A DNA stretch of 64,000 nt from Apirhabdus apintestini (GCA_033977085.1 CP138906.1:2170001-2234000), one strand, 5' to 3'. Numbered from the stretch's first letter, positions 24,565-36,732 are shown. Program-made: numbers and translations. Notes: generated by a model from the sequence alone, not told the origin.

Positions 24565-27500
24565 CTATTCAAACGGCGGTGGTGCCAGAACTTCGCGGTT
24601 ACCGTTGTGACCCTGAGGGCTGACGATCCCCTGCGCCTCCATCTGTTCCACAATACGCGCAGCGCGGTTATAGCCGATTCTGAATTGCCGCTGCACGCCG
24701 GATATGGATGCCTTACGTTTTTCAACGACAAACGCGACGGCCTGGTCAAATAGCTGGTCGAGTTCTTCATCGCCGTCGATTCCCCCGCGCCGCTTTCACC
24801 GCCTTCATCGGAGGTAATGCCTTCGATATATTGTGGGCGACCGCGCGCTTTCCAGTCCTGTACAACGGCATGGACCTCTTCATCGCGCACAAAGGCACCG
24901 TGAACCCTGACTGGAAGCGTGGAGTTTGGCCCTGAGTAAAGCATATCTCCCATGCCTAGCAGTGACTCGGCTCCGCCCTGGTCAAGAATAGTCCGCGAAT
25001 CAATTTTGCTCGATACCGTAAAGGCGATTCGCGTAGGAATATTGGCTTTAATCAGGCCGGTTATCACGTCGACCGACGGCCGCTGTGTAGCAAGGACCAG
25101 ATGGATGCCCGCTGCACGCGCTTTCTGCGCCAGGCGCGCAATAAGCTCTTCCACTTTTTGCCGACTGTCATCATCAGGTCGGCAAATTCATCCACCATCA
25201 CAACAATGTAGGGCAATTTTTCCAACACGGGATGCGTGGTGTCCATGCTATCCCCGGGTTTCCAGAACGGATCGGGAATCGGGCGACCCATGCGCTCTGC
25301 CTGGATAATACGTTCGTTGTAGCCCGCAAGGTTACGTACACCAAGCGCCGACATTAGTTTATAACGACGCTCCATTTCATTGACGCTCCAGCGCAGCGCA
25401 TTTGCCGCGTCTTTCATATCCGTTACCACCTCGGTTAACAGATGAGGAATGCCTTCATAAACAGATAGCTCCAGCATTTTGGGATCTATCATAATAAAGC
25501 GCACCTCTTCCGGCGTCGCTTTATAAAGCATGCTGAGGATCATCGCATTGACCCCCACAGATTTACCTGAGCCGGTAGTCCCGGCGACCAGCAAATGCGG
25601 CATCTTTTGCAGATCGGCGACGATAGGATCGCCCGCAATATCTTTTCCTAATACCACCGTCAGCGGGGACGCGCTATCGCGGAATTTCTGACAATCAAGC
25701 ACCTCTCGCAGATACACCGTCTGGCGTTTTTTGTTCGGTAATTCCAGCCCTACATAGGGTTTGCCGGGAATAACCTCCACTACGCGCACGGCCACCGTTG
25801 ATAAAGAGCGCGCTAAATCACGGGAGAGGTTAGAAATACGCGCCGCTTTCACGCCAGGCGCTAAATTTAATTCAAAACGCGTGATAACCGGCCCTGGAGA
25901 ATAATTCACAACATCGGCTTTAATGCGAAAATCGGCCAGTCGGGCCTCAACCAGACGCGCCATTTGTTCAAGCGCGAAAGTATCAACGGGTTCCACTTCT
26001 GACGGCGGAGCGGTGAGCAAATCAAGGGTCGGTAACGGCGTTGACGGTTTCGCAAGCGGGCGATGATCGCCGTTTCTCATCAGGAAAGGATGAATAAGGC
26101 TTTCTTGCTGAGCTGCACTCTGCTGTGTCGGTGCCTGAGGCGCATGCTGCGGATAATTACCCTGCGGCTGCGCCATATGCGGCGCTACCGGTGCCTGAGG
26201 CGCTTGCTGCGGATAATTGCCCTGCGGCTGCGCCATATGCGGCGCTACCGGTGCCTGTGGCGCTTGCTGCGGATAATTGCCCTGCGGCTGCGCCATGTGC
26301 GGCGCTACCGGTGCCTGAGGCGCATGCTGCGGATAATTACCCTGCGGCTGCACCATGTGCGGCGCTACCGGTGCCTGAGGCGCATGCTGCGGATAATTAC
26401 CCTGCGGCTGCCCCGCGTGCGGCGCTACCGGTGCCTGAGGCGCATGCTGCGGATAATTACCCTGCGGCTGCCCCGCGTGCGGCGCTACCGGTGCCTGAGG
26501 CGCTTGCTGCGGATAATTATTCTGTGGCTGCGCCAAATGCGGCGCTACCGGTACCTGAGGCGCTTGCTGCGGATAATTGCCCTGCGGCTGCATGGCTGGC
26601 GGTTGTGTCACTTCGTGTTGATAATCGTTGCCATAACGCTGTTGCTGCGACGCGGCGAATTGACGCGCCAGTTCTGCCTGCTCTGCAGGCTCTTCATCTT
26701 CGGCAGGTTCAGCGTTACCGTAAACACTTTGCTCATTTTCATAAGCCGCACCGTAGCGTTCGCGCTGGGTATTCTCAAACTGGCGTGCCAGCTCATCCTG
26801 CTGGAGCGCCTGCGCGGCTTCGTCGTCTTCTGCTATAGAATGATATGCGTGACTCTGCTTTTGTAATGCCTCAGCGCGGGCGCGCTCTTCAGCCTCGCGC
26901 TGAGAAGGCAATTTAATTCCGTATGAGGCTAATTCGCGGCGGGTTGGAACCCTGACGCGGTTAGGACGCGGTAATTGAGGCCCAATACCTTCTTTAACCT
27001 GAGCTTCGCGGGGCTTCTGTCGCTAAATCAAATATCGGCGCTGCGGTAGGTGCCACCTGCCCTGCGCCAGGGATCGCCGAAGCGGTCGCCAACCCATATG
27101 ACGCGGCGCTATCTCCGAACGGAAGTGCGGTAGTAGAAGCAGAGGCAATCGCATCATCTGACGGAGCGGAGGGTGATAACGAATACTCGCCGCCCGGCTG
27201 CGCTGTTTCTCTGGGAAGCGGCGCTTGCTCAGCCTCCCATTGCGGGAATGAAGAATGATCAATCTCGGCCCTGCCATCTGCTACATTCTCTAATTCTAAT
27301 GTAGATATCGCCTCAGAGCTGGATGATGCGGGTGCCGTCATGTCGTGTTCACGCCCGTGAGCAGGGAGGTTTTCGTAGCCACTTTCGGCATAAGGCGCCT
27401 CACTGGCATGCAGGCCCGGCCCATTATTTTCAGATACTGGCACGACACTATGAGTCAATGCATCAGACGCGTAGGGCTGCTGCTGGGGAATTCCTTCAGC

Positions 27501-28577
27501 CTGTGGCGCTAACGCTGGTTCTGCCGTCGTTGCCTCCGGCATGGGTTCCCACTGTACAGCGGGTGTTTCCGCCTCCGGTAGAGGAACGGTGATATTCGGG
27601 TCAGCAATGATAGCCTGCGCAGCGATTTCTTCAGACCATTCGGCGCCCATGGCCGGTTCAGCTATCGAAACCGTAGCTATACTGGTGCCATTGAGTAGCG
27701 GATCATTATAATCCTGACGTTCTTCCGTCACTCGCTGGCTGGAAAACAGCACGTCATCCGGATCAACGGCTTGCCCGTTAGCAAAAATCTGAGGTTCGTC
27801 ATCCATACGCCTGCCGGAAAATAGCGCATCGTCCGTATGGCGCCCCACCGGATTAGAAAATTTTTCTGCGGCATGTCTGCGACGTAGCACCTTTTTGAAT
27901 CGTGAAGGGTGAGCACTGGGCGCTTCATCGTCTTCTTCATCGCGCCAGGTATTGTCCCGACGCGTGCGATTGCTGGCAAAAGTCAATACGCTCAGGACGG
28001 CGCCGCCGATTTTTTCAGCAATATTCACCCACGACCAGCCGGTGAAGAGCGTTAACCCCGCAGCCCACACGCACAGCAGCGCGATAGTACCGCCGCTGCT
28101 GTTCAATAGCGGCATCATGGCGGTACTCAATAAACTGCCAATTACGCCACCAGAGGCGAAATACCAAATATCATCAGCGTTGATCGCCGCCAACCCGCAA
28201 GACGTAACAATAATTGCCAGCGCGCCAATCAGACGCAAAGATAGCGCGAAATAATCAATATAATCATCGTTTTCGCGACGCTGCCATGCAAACCAGCAGC
28301 CGCCGAAAATTATCACCGGCACGGTATACGCCATAATCCCAAAAATAAAAAATAGCGTGTCGGCAAGCCAGGCGCCCGGCGCACCGGCCAAATTATGGAT
28401 AGGCTCATGCCACGCCGTTTGCGACCAGCTCGGATCGGAAGGGTTAAAGCTAAGCAACGCCACCATAAGGTATATGGCAAACAGCGAAATGAGGAGCAAC
28501 AGCGCTTCATACAGACGGCTGCGGTTGCTAAGCCTTGTCAGTGTGATGTCTTTATCTTCGGTGTATTCCTGGCTCAA
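24565..28577 (-). pseudogene. ftsK: DNA translocase FtsK, three frameshifts
   Basis: Septal DNA pump that clears chromosomes and activates XerCD at dif; the N-terminal membrane domain is essential for division. Four membrane helices (LYEALLLLISLFAIYLMVALL and following), a long Pro/Gln/Ala-rich linker with eight 20-residue repeats, the RecA-type motor (Walker A AGTTGSGKSVG, Walker B IVVMVDEFADLMM) and the gamma domain. I place the start at the TTG at 28577 (SQEYTEDKD), with GGAGAG 6 bases upstream, as in E. coli. Breaks: near 27014 (CCCC, one short), 25160 (AAAAA in GKKVEEL, one short) and 24785 (GGGGG, one short). All three are homopolymers. Confidence 0.94.
26122..26594 (-). repeat. 60-bp tandem repeats in the ftsK linker, about 8 units
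   Basis: Near-identical 60-bp units in tandem, each coding 20 residues of the pattern QPQGNYPQ(Q/H)APQAPVAPH. Units differ at only a few bases, mainly at the codons for His/Gln and for the Met, Ala or Leu position. Enterobacterial FtsK linkers are Pro/Gln-rich, but this near-perfect DNA-level repetition implies recent expansion or homogenisation. The long plus-strand frames over this region are by-products of the repeat. Confidence 0.95.
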
Positions 28578-28880
28578 GAAAAACTCTCCAGGGTTTGGGT
28601 TGTATTCCACGGTAGCGCGCTACGGGGGACAATAACGGTTAACGGGCTCATCGCCAGACCTCTTCTGAACATTGTATAACAGTGCATACCCGGCACCTGC
28701 TTCAGAGATAATCGGCGTTATGATGCTCCGGATGACGTAATCATCGACGCAAAACGACGCGGCAGCCGCAGGCTTACAGCCTGATAATTAAACGGCAGCA
28801 GCATCGGTTCCCCGATCCTGCTGCTGTATGGATTAACAGGAGTGTAAACAAACTATATCGATTTTGCACCTGTTCCGTGT
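28578..28880. promoter_or_regulatory. ftsK promoter region
   Basis: About 300 bases between the lrp stop and the ftsK start. It holds the LexA site at 28824-28839. I see no other gene. Confidence 0.6.
28824..28839 (-). promoter_or_regulatory. LexA (SOS) box upstream of ftsK
   Basis: CTGTATGGATTAACAG fits CTGT-N8-ACAG exactly. It lies about 250 bases before the ftsK start, where the E. coli gene has its damage-inducible promoter (dinH). Site and position support SOS induction of ftsK here. Confidence 0.85.
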
Positions 28881-29375
28881 TTAGCGCGTTTTAATCACCA
28901 GACGATTGCTCTGTTTTACTTCTTCCATCACAACATAAGTACGGGTGTCGTTCACACCGGGCAAACGCAGCAGCGTTTCTCCCAACAACTTACGGTATGC
29001 AGACATATCAGGCACGCGGGTTTTCAACAGGTAATCGAAATCGCCAGAAACCAGATGACATTCCTGAATTTCTTCCAGCTTCTGCACCGCCGTATTGAAT
29101 TGCTCAAATACATCCGGCGCACCGCGATTTAATGTGATCTCAACGAAAACCAGCAGGGACGCGTCGAGGTATTGTGGATTAAGCAACGCCGTATAGCCTT
29201 GAATAAATCCCTGTCGCTCCAGGCGACGCACGCGTTCCAGGCAAGGCGTGGGAGAAAGCCCTACACGCTTAGAAAGCTCAACGTTGGAAATGCGCCCATC
29301 CTTTTGCAGTTCATTCAATATATTTCGGTCAATGCGGTCGAGATCTTTACCCGGACGCTTTTTACTATCTACCAT
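28881..29375 (-). CDS. lrp: Leucine-responsive regulatory protein Lrp
   Basis: Global feast/famine regulator that binds leucine and wraps DNA as octamers or hexadecamers. Intact at 164 residues and nearly identical to E. coli Lrp: N-terminal helix-turn-helix (ISNVELSKRVGLSPTPCLERV, about residues 29-49) and C-terminal RAM domain (LVFVEITLNRGAPDVF, GDFDYLLKTRVPDMSAYRK). Start MVDSKKRPGKDLDRID is the family start. Confidence 0.98.
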   Translation of the reverse strand: MVDSKKRPGKDLDRIDRNILNELQKDGRISNVELSKRVGLSPTPCLERVRRLERQGFIQGYTALLNPQYLDASLLVFVEITLNRGAPDVFEQFNTAVQKLEEIQECHLVSGDFDYLLKTRVPDMSAYRKLLGETLLRLPGVNDTRTYVVMEEVKQSNRLVIKTR

Positions 29376-29853
29376 TATTATTGTCTCTCAGTATTCCTTC
29401 CTTCACTTGCCATCCCCCGAAACGCTCACTGTTCCCGGGCACGCGTAAGTGGACCGTTACCAGCCGACAGCCACTGATATAACGCATGATGTCTGTCCAC
29501 ATCATGCCGGAATTCAATGGCCCGATAGTGCATTCGCTTTCATACCAGAGGACGTCGCTTTTGCACCTATCCCTGAAATGTTTTCGCAAATGCACAGGGG
29601 ATTGTCAAAGTAAAACATCTTTTTTAGTGAAACGTGCCAGATTCTTCTCATTAGCCCGATAATCCCTCATCATATCGGTTCCTGCAAACCCACTTTTTGC
29701 GAAGTTAATGCAGAATTTCCTTACTTAAAGAGAGCGCGTTTCATCGCGTTTATCTATCACACATATCGTTAACAAAATTGCCATCCTCTTTTTTGCTGTC
29801 ACAAATTCCCTACAATCCTGCAGATTGTCCGCCAATAAATTGTTGAGGAACTC
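29376..29853. promoter_or_regulatory. Divergent lrp-trxB intergenic region
   Basis: 478 bases between two divergent starts, the normal arrangement in enterobacteria, where lrp has a long untranslated leader. It must contain both promoters. I found no gene, tRNA or clear operator that I can place with confidence. Confidence 0.5.
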
Positions 29854-30821
29854 ATGGGTACGGCTAAACACACTAAGCTGTTAATTTTGGGCTCAGGCCC
29901 GGCGGGTTATACGGCCGCCGTCTACGCCGCACGCGCAAATTTAAAACCGGTGCTTATTACCGGTATGGAGAAAGGCGGCCAACTTACCACCACGACCGAA
30001 GTGGAAAACTGGCCTGGCGATCCGAGTGGGCTTACCGGCCCCTTATTGATGGAGCGCATGCATGAGCACGCCGCGAAGTTTGAAACGGAAATTATCGTCG
30101 ACCACATTACCCAAGTTGATTTGCAGCAGCGCCCGTTCAGGTTGACCGGCGACAGCGGCGAATACACCTGCGATGCGCTGATTATTGCCACTGGTGCATC
30201 CGCCCGCTACCTTGGCCTTCCCTCGGAAGAGGCATTTAAAGGGCGCGGCGTTTCGGCCTGTGCGACATGCGATGGTTTTTTCTATCGTAACCAAAAGGTT
30301 GCCGTGATCGGCGGGGGAATACCGCCGTTGAAGAAGCGCTTTATTTGTCGAATATCGCCTCAGAAGTTCATCTGATCCACCGTCGTGATACCTTCCGCGC
30401 TGAAAAAATATTGATTAAACGCCTGATGGATAAAGTTGAAAGCGGCAACATCGTGCTGCATACCCATCGCACTCTGGAAGAGGTTACCGGCGATCAAATG
30501 GGCGTAAGTGGGCTGACGCTGCGCGATGTTCGTTCGCCGGAGCATACGGAAAATCTGGACGTTGCCGGCTTATTTGTCGCCATTGGGCATAGCCCCAATA
30601 CCGCTATTTTCGAAGGTCAGATCGCGCTGGAAAACGGCTACATCAAAGTTCAATCCGGCAGTCATGGCAATGCGACACAGACCAGCATTCCCGGTGTATT
30701 CGCCGCAGGGGATGTTATGGATCATATCTATCGGCAGGCCATTACCTCTGCGGGTACCGGCTGCATGGCCGCTCTGGATGCAGAACGCTATCTGGATGGG
30801 CTAACAGATAAACGCGATTAA
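29854..30821 (+). pseudogene. trxB: Thioredoxin reductase TrxB, one frameshift
   Basis: NADPH-dependent flavoenzyme that reduces thioredoxin. FAD motif LILGSGPAGYTAAVYAARANL near residue 8, redox-active CATC near residue 135, NADPH motif VAVIGGG near residue 150. At about 30313 the gene reads GGCGGGGGAATACC where one further base is needed for GGGNTAVEEALYLS; the rest (IASEVHLIHRRDTFRAEK to GLTDKRD) is in the next frame. Repaired length is about 322 residues. The start ATG follows GAGGAACTC. Confidence 0.95.
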
Positions 30822-30828
30822 TCGCGAT

Positions 30829-30862
30829 ACCGCATTGCGAAGCGCTATTATCGCAATGCGGT
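30829..30862 (+). terminator. Terminator of trxB
   Basis: Perfect 12-bp stem (ACCGCATTGCGA and its complement) with a 10-base loop, 7 bases after the trxB stop, followed by TTCTG. Confidence 0.75.
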
Positions 30863-31088
30863 TTCTGCTCTGGTACCACACTAACCGCCGGTCTTTACAT
30901 CGCTCTAAAATTCCCGGACCGCGCTTTCACGGCAAAGATAACGTATTCCACGCCACCTCTGTTGCACTATTTTCAGAAACGGCACGCCCTTTCTACCAGA
31001 AGTTCGCCTTTCTTTTTCCTGCGAGGTAACATTGCGCTTAGCATCTTCCTTTTGAAGAGGCATACATCAACTCTTTGCATGGCTCGCA

Positions 31089-32849
31089 ATGAATAAAACC
31101 CATCAACACGCGCTCTCTCGCTGGCTAAAACAACAAAGCGTCACCGCACGCCGCTGGATACTTTTTTCCCGTCTGCTAGGCATTATCAGCGGCTTACTCA
31201 TTATCGCGCAGGCATGGCTACTGGCGAGTTTGCTTAATCATATGATCATGGAAAAAATTCCGCGTGAGGCGCTGTTGTTGCCTTTTGCGCTACTGATCCT
31301 GGTGTTTGTGCTGCGCGCCTGGGTAACCTGGCTACGCGAGAAAGTAGGGTTTCAGGCGGGAATGCTTATTCGGCAAGCGCTGCGCGCCAGGGTTTTGGAT
31401 CGCCTCCATCTCGCAGGGCCTGCGTGGATTCAGGGAAACCGGCGGGGAGCCGGGCGACGCTTGTGCTGGAACAAATTGAAGATATGCATGATTTCTACGC
31501 GCGCTACCTGCCACAAATGACGCTGGCGGCTACGGTGCCTGTCATGATTGTTATCGCGATTTTTCCCATTAACTGGGCCGCTGCGCTCATATTGCTGGTG
31601 ACAGCACCGCTGATACCCTTATTTATGGCGATGGTTGGGATGGGTGCCGCTGACGCAAACCGGCGTAATTTCGATGCTTTATCGCGCCTGAGCGGACACT
31701 TTCTCGATCGCCTGCGCGGCATTGATACTTTACGCATTTTTCATCGCGGCGCTGCAGAAACTGCAAATATTGAGCACGCGTCACAAGACTTCCGTCAGCG
31801 TACCATGGAAGTCCTTAGGCTGGCGTTTTTGTCCTCCGCCGTGCTGGAGTTTTTCGCCTCATTATCGATTGCGCTGGTTGCGGTTTATTTCGGTTTTTCT
31901 TATTTGGGGAGCTGAATTTTGGCCATTTTAGCGCCGGCGTTACTCTTTTCGCCGGTTTCCTCGCGCTAATACTTGCACCAGAGTTCTTCCAGCCGCTGAG
32001 AGAGTTAGGCGTGTACTATCACGCTAAAGCGCAGGCTATCGGCGCTGCGGACAGCCTGCAGCGCTTTCTAAATGCTCCTCTCCAGGCACCTGAGCGCGGC
32101 ACTTTATCGCTGAATAAAGAGGACAAGCTAGCCGTCACCGCGCGCGACCTGATAATTCTTTCGCCAGAGGGAATCCCGCTCGCCGGGCCGCTGACGTTTC
32201 AGCTTCCCGCCGGGCAGCGCATCGCGCTGGTTGGCCACAGCGGCGCAGGGAAAGTTCATTGCTGCGCCTGCTGTCAGGCTTTTACCTTATGAAGGCTCGC
32301 TGCTCATCAATGGCATTGAATTACGCGAACTGGCACCGGAAAGTCTGCAGGCTTCACTGAGCTCGGCTCGGGCAAAACCCGCGGCTTCCTGCCGATACGC
32401 TACAAAGTAATATTCTGTTAGGCGCTTCCGCCAGTTCGCTTCAATTGGCCGAGGTTATCCGGCAGGCGCATTTGGATGAAGTCGTTAATCAGTTACCGGA
32501 AGGGCTGGATACCGCTATCGGCGAGCACGCTTCACGCCTCTCCGTCGGTCAGGCGCAGCGCGTTGCGCTGGCGCGCGCCCTTATCTCACCTTGCGCTCTG
32601 TTATTGCTGGATGAACCGGCAGCCAGCCTGGATGCTCACAGTGAGCGCCAGGTTATGCAAACGCTGGAACAGGCTTCCCGTCGCCAAACTACCCTGATGG
32701 TCACGCATCAGCTTGATATATTGAAAGAATGGGACGCTATTTGGGTGATGGAGTCCGGTAAATTGGTGCAACAGGGCGATTACACCACGCTATCACAAAC
32801 GCCAGGCACGTTCGCCAATCTGCTAGGCCATCGCAGGAGGGAAATTTAA
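31089..32849 (+). pseudogene. cydD: Glutathione/cysteine ABC exporter subunit CydD, about four frameshifts
   Basis: Half-transporter that with CydC exports cysteine and glutathione to the periplasm and is needed for cytochrome bd assembly. Six hydrophobic helices, then an ATPase domain with signature LSVGQAQRVALARAL and Walker B LLLLDEPAASLDAHS. Breaks: near 31432 (CAGGGAAACC, one G short), 31909 (TTGGGGAG, one G short), 32254 (GGGAAAGTT, one A short, inside Walker A) and 32361 (GAGCTCGG where an AGCTGG reading is expected, one base added). Repaired length is about 588 residues. Its stop lies directly before the cydC start. Confidence 0.92.
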
Positions 32850-34570
32850 ATGCGTGCGCTTAAACCTTATCTGGCGCTTTACCGTCGCCATATCGGCCTG
32901 ATGACGCTCGGCATTGTCCTCGCGATTGTAACCCTGCTGGCAAGTATTGGGCTGCTCACACTTTCGGGCTGGTTTTTATCAGCTTCTGCACTGGCGGGCA
33001 TCGCCGGATTATATAGTTTCAACTACATGTTGCCCGCCGCCGGGGTGCGCGGGGCAGCAATAATTCGCACCGCCGGACGCTATTTTGAAAGGCTGGTAAG
33101 CCATGATGCGACGTTTCGCGTCTTGCAACATCTGCGCGTATTTACTTTTCGCGGGCTGTTACCTCTTTTTCCGGCAGGATTAAAGCACTTTCGCCAGGCG
33201 GATTTACTGAATCGGCTGGTTGCTGACGTTGATGCCCTTGATCATGTATATCTTCGCGCCGTTTCGCCGCTTATTGGCGCGCTCGTCACCATCGTGGCTG
33301 TAACCTTTGGTCTTAGCTGGCTTAGCCTGCCGCTGGCGCTAATTTTAGGTGCTATCCTGTTACTGACGCTTCTCCTGCTCCCCCTCTATTCTGGCGCGCC
33401 GGGAAACCTGCAGGAGAAGCATTAACTTATCAGAAAAGCGTCTATCGGCAGCGGCTCATTGGCTGGCTTGACGGTCAGGCCGAACTGGCCATATTCGGTG
33501 CAGAAAAAGCGTGGCGCGATCGGCTGGAACATACGGAGCGGCGCTGGTTTGCCGCCCAGCGAGCGCAGGCAGGCCTATCGGCGCTGGCACAGGCGCTGAT
33601 GCTACTCATCTCGGGGCTGACGGCCGTTCTGATGCTGTGGCTGGCCGCAGGATACATTGACCTATCCAGCAATAGCGGAGCATTGATAGCTTTATTTGTT
33701 TTCTGCGCGCTAGCCGCGTTTGAGGCACTGACCCCAGTGACGGGGGCTTTCCAGCATTTAGGGCAGGTTATCGCCTCTGCTCAGCGTCTGACACAAATTC
33801 TTCAGCACCCGATAGCAATCACCTTTCCACAGCGAGGCGCGCCGCATTCCACTCACGTGACGCTTTCTTTACACGATGTTTCATTTAGCTATCCGGATGA
33901 ATTCAGACCGGTGTTGCAGCATATTTCACTGCGCATTGCGCCCGGCCAGCGCATCGCCATTTTAGGCAGTACCGGCTGTGGAAAATCGACGCTGCTCCAG
34001 TTAGTCACCCGGGCCTGGGATCCAACAAGCGGCGTTATCATGCTTAATGAAACTCCGCTTTGCGATTACGATGAAGCGACTTTGCGCGCAATGATGACCC
34101 CGGTACCGCAGCGAGTACATCTGTTTAGCGCTACGCTGCGCGATAACCTGCGATTAGCAGCACCTCAGGCCAGCGACGCCGCCTTCCAACGGGCGTTAAC
34201 CCAGGTCGGCCTGCAAGGGCTTTTAGAGAATAGCGGGCTGGATGCGTGGCTTGGAGAAGGCGGTCGCCAGCTTTCCGGCGGGGAACTAAGGCGAATTGGC
34301 CTGGCCCGGGCGCTTCTGCACGCTGCGCCTCTTATTCTGCTGGATGAACCCACAGAAGGTCTGGACGCTGAAACGGAAAGCCAGATTTTGGCGCTACTCC
34401 AGACGCTGGAAGCTGATAAATCGTTGATCATGGTTACGCACCGCCTGACCGGGCTTTCCCTGTTTGATAACATCATTGTGATGGACGACGGCCGCATTCT
34501 TGAACAAGGCAGTCATGACGCATTACGGCAGATTAACGGACGCTACGCGCAATTCTTGCAGCGCCTGTAA
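32850..34570 (+). pseudogene. cydC: Glutathione/cysteine ABC exporter subunit CydC, one frameshift
   Basis: Partner of CydD. The N-terminal membrane domain (MRALKPYLALYRRHIGLMTLG) is followed by the ATPase domain: Walker A GSTGCGKSTLL, signature LSGGELRRIGLARAL, Walker B PLILLDEPTEGLD, switch His in MVTHRLTGL. One C is missing near 33388 (CTCTATTC, expected CTCCTATTC), between helices 5 and 6. Repaired length is about 573 residues, the E. coli length. Confidence 0.93.
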
Positions 34571-34619
34571 TTTTATCGCTATGCTTAATGCACTGTGTTG
34601 CAGGAGAGCCTTTTAACTT

Positions 34620-35323
34620 ATGCGTTTGACGCAGCTTTCGCGCCATTCTCTGGCGTTCCCGGCGCCGGAAACTGCGCTTAGTGAGCCTAATGGCCTTCTT
34701 GCGCTGGGGGCGATCTTAGTCCTGAACGGCTGTTGCAGGCCTATCAGCACGGCATTTTTCCCTGGTATTCGCCGGGCGATCCTATCCTTTGGTGGTCGCC
34801 AGATCCCCGCGCAGTTCTCGATCCGAGTGAGTTTCACGTTAGCCGCAGTTTTGCGCGATTTCATCGCCGCTCTCCGTTCACCGTGACGATGAATAATGCG
34901 TTTGCTGACACCATCGCAGGCTGCGCGTCAATGCGTGAAGAAGGTACCTGGATTACCCGCGATGTCATTGCAGCCTGGTGCGAGTTGCATCAGCTAGGCT
35001 ATGCGCACTCTGTTGAAGTCTGGCAAAACGACCTGTTGGTTGGAGGCCTGTACGGCGTGGCTATGGGCGCACTTTTTTGCGGAGAATCCATGTTTAGCCG
35101 CTGTGAAAATGCCTCTAAAACCGCGCTGATGGTTTTCAGCCGCCACTTTATAGCACAGGGTGGCAAGCTGATTGATTGTCAGGTTTTGAATCCGCATACG
35201 GCCTCGCTTGGCGCGAAAGAAATTCCGCGCAGCGACTATTTGCAAAAGCTTGGCGTCCTGCGTCAGCTTGCCTTACCGCCGCAGAGCTGGAAAGCCGGGA
35301 CGTTATCTCATCCGGTTAAATAA
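34620..35323 (+). pseudogene. aat: Leucyl/phenylalanyl-tRNA-protein transferase Aat, one frameshift
   Basis: Adds Leu or Phe to N-terminal Arg or Lys, making substrates for ClpS-ClpAP, whose genes lie downstream in this window. Motifs: FPWYSPGDPILWWSPDPRAVL, REEGTWITRDVI and GGLYGVAMGALFCGESMFSR. One G is missing near 34706 (CTGGGGGCG, six G expected), which breaks the frame at codon 30. The rest aligns in order, with a C-terminus that differs from E. coli. The start ATG at 34620 lies 49 bases after cydC. Confidence 0.93.
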
Positions 35324-35600
35324 TGTTTTGCGCATCTGCGGGCGGTACATGCTATAATTGCGCCCGCAGAATGGCTGCGGCCAACTGCCTCTGCTGCCAT
35401 GTGGGATCTGCCCGATAAACGCCCTACGCTTATCCGCCTTATTTCCCTGCTGTGTCGATAGCTGTCTGGATCCCATCCGGTTCCGGGCGTGCGGTATGCA
35501 GAAATGACGTTGTCAGCATCACGCCGGCAATTCTTTACATAATTCGTGAACTTCGGCATTATCTTGCCGGTTCAAACTATGGTAGTGATATCCCGAGGAT

Positions 35601-35822
<222 letters not shown>

Positions 35823-36246
35823 GCGCATTATCAGCCGCCCGTAGCGGTACGCTGAGGCAGGGTCGGGATCTTTCCCGACCCGCTGGCATTCTGGTTCCTT
35901 TCCCGTATTTTCTATCGCTCACTCGCCAGTAATATCGCTTCCTGTCATCCAGTATTCACCGATATGCCACGGGCTGATATTTTCATTGCCTGCGCTCACG
36001 CAGAATAGAATCCTGTTAAAAGAGAGTCTGCAAGCTTTCATCCCCGCAATGATGAAATGAGAAATCTCGTCAGAAGCTCTGTCACCCCGGCAGCTGTACC
36101 CGCATAGCGCCCGTTTTGCCAAAATGTTTAATTGCCGCGTCCGGTTGATATAATTTTAGCGGGACATAAGAAAGCGCCTTCATAAAAGTCAGCACGGCTT
36201 TTCCCCCACCGAGGCGCACTAAATGCTAACCCGCAGGATCTTCATT
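35823..36246. other. Region after infA without a gene; serW tRNA not found
   Basis: About 420 bases. Close to infA is a hairpin (35860-35881). In E. coli the serW tRNA gene (tRNA-Ser GGA) lies between infA and clpA; I searched this stretch and 38619-38984 for its TTCGAATCC arm and acceptor stem and found neither. Confidence 0.5.
35860..35881 (+). terminator. Hairpin after infA
   Basis: 9-bp perfect stem (GGGTCGGGA and its complement) with a TCTT loop, 37 bases beyond the stop. No T run follows, so it may be a weak terminator or a 3' stabiliser. Confidence 0.6.
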
Positions 36247-36600
36247 TCACATTCCATGCAGATTTATCGAGTTCTCTTCCGGCTCGCGTTTCTCTTGATA
36301 CTTTAAGTATTTGCAGAGCATTTTTGCATTTATTCCTGCGGTACCGATGCGATATCCCTTCGCCCAAATGTGATTTCTCACAGTTTATGTTTTCTCAACC
36401 CTGGAATTTATTGAATAGTAGTATCGCTTTTTTGTACCTTTAGGTGCCTCATCGCTTCCGATACCGGCAATCTTGGCGGGATATTTACCCGCAAATACGC
36501 ATGGCTTTACCGAACATTTAGCTCCACAATTTCACTATGAAGCTGCTGACTTAATATTCCTGCATGTCTGTAAACTTCTTCCCTACGCTGTTCTTCACTG
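36247..36600 (-). pseudogene. Relic of an IS200/IS605-family Y1 transposase
   Basis: Minus-strand fragments in two frames line up with the single-strand transposase TnpA: EEVYRHAGILSQQLHSEIVE, then after an in-frame stop SHAYLRVNIPPRLPVSEAMR and HLKVQKSDTTIQ, then FPGLRKHKL-type sequence, then in another frame RNHIWAKGYRIGTAG, INAKMLCKYLKYQEKRE and a stop at 36247. The patterns HxYLxVxIPPxxxVSEAMRxLK and NHxWAKGY...KYxxYQEK are characteristic of the family, including the region of the catalytic Tyr. Several stops and frame changes show old decay, unlike the single-base damage elsewhere. The N-terminal part and element ends are not identifiable; IS21 copy 4 lies 65 bp away. Confidence 0.72.
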
Positions 36601-36732
36601 TTTGAGCAGGCGGATTAGCAGTGCCAAAGCGCATGCGAAGCTTTTTCTAACCGGCTCAGGGTAATGTCAACAACGGGTAAAAAGTGATCCACTTACCGTC
36701 ACCACCAACGGTCTAATATTGATCCACCTTGC

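Noticed and set aside
26122..26594. Regularly spaced repeats as a CRISPR array
   Set aside because: The repeats are contiguous with no unique spacers, lie in frame within ftsK and have no cas genes nearby.
26063..26866. Long open frames on the plus strand (267 and 237 codons)
   Set aside because: They are antisense shadows of the 60-bp repeats in ftsK. A repeat unit divisible by three stays open in several frames, and the products are low-complexity without family features.
28650..28690. Second LexA-like site near GTATAACAGTGCAT before ftsK
   Set aside because: The two half-sites do not have the CTGT-N8-ACAG spacing; only the site at 28824 fits.
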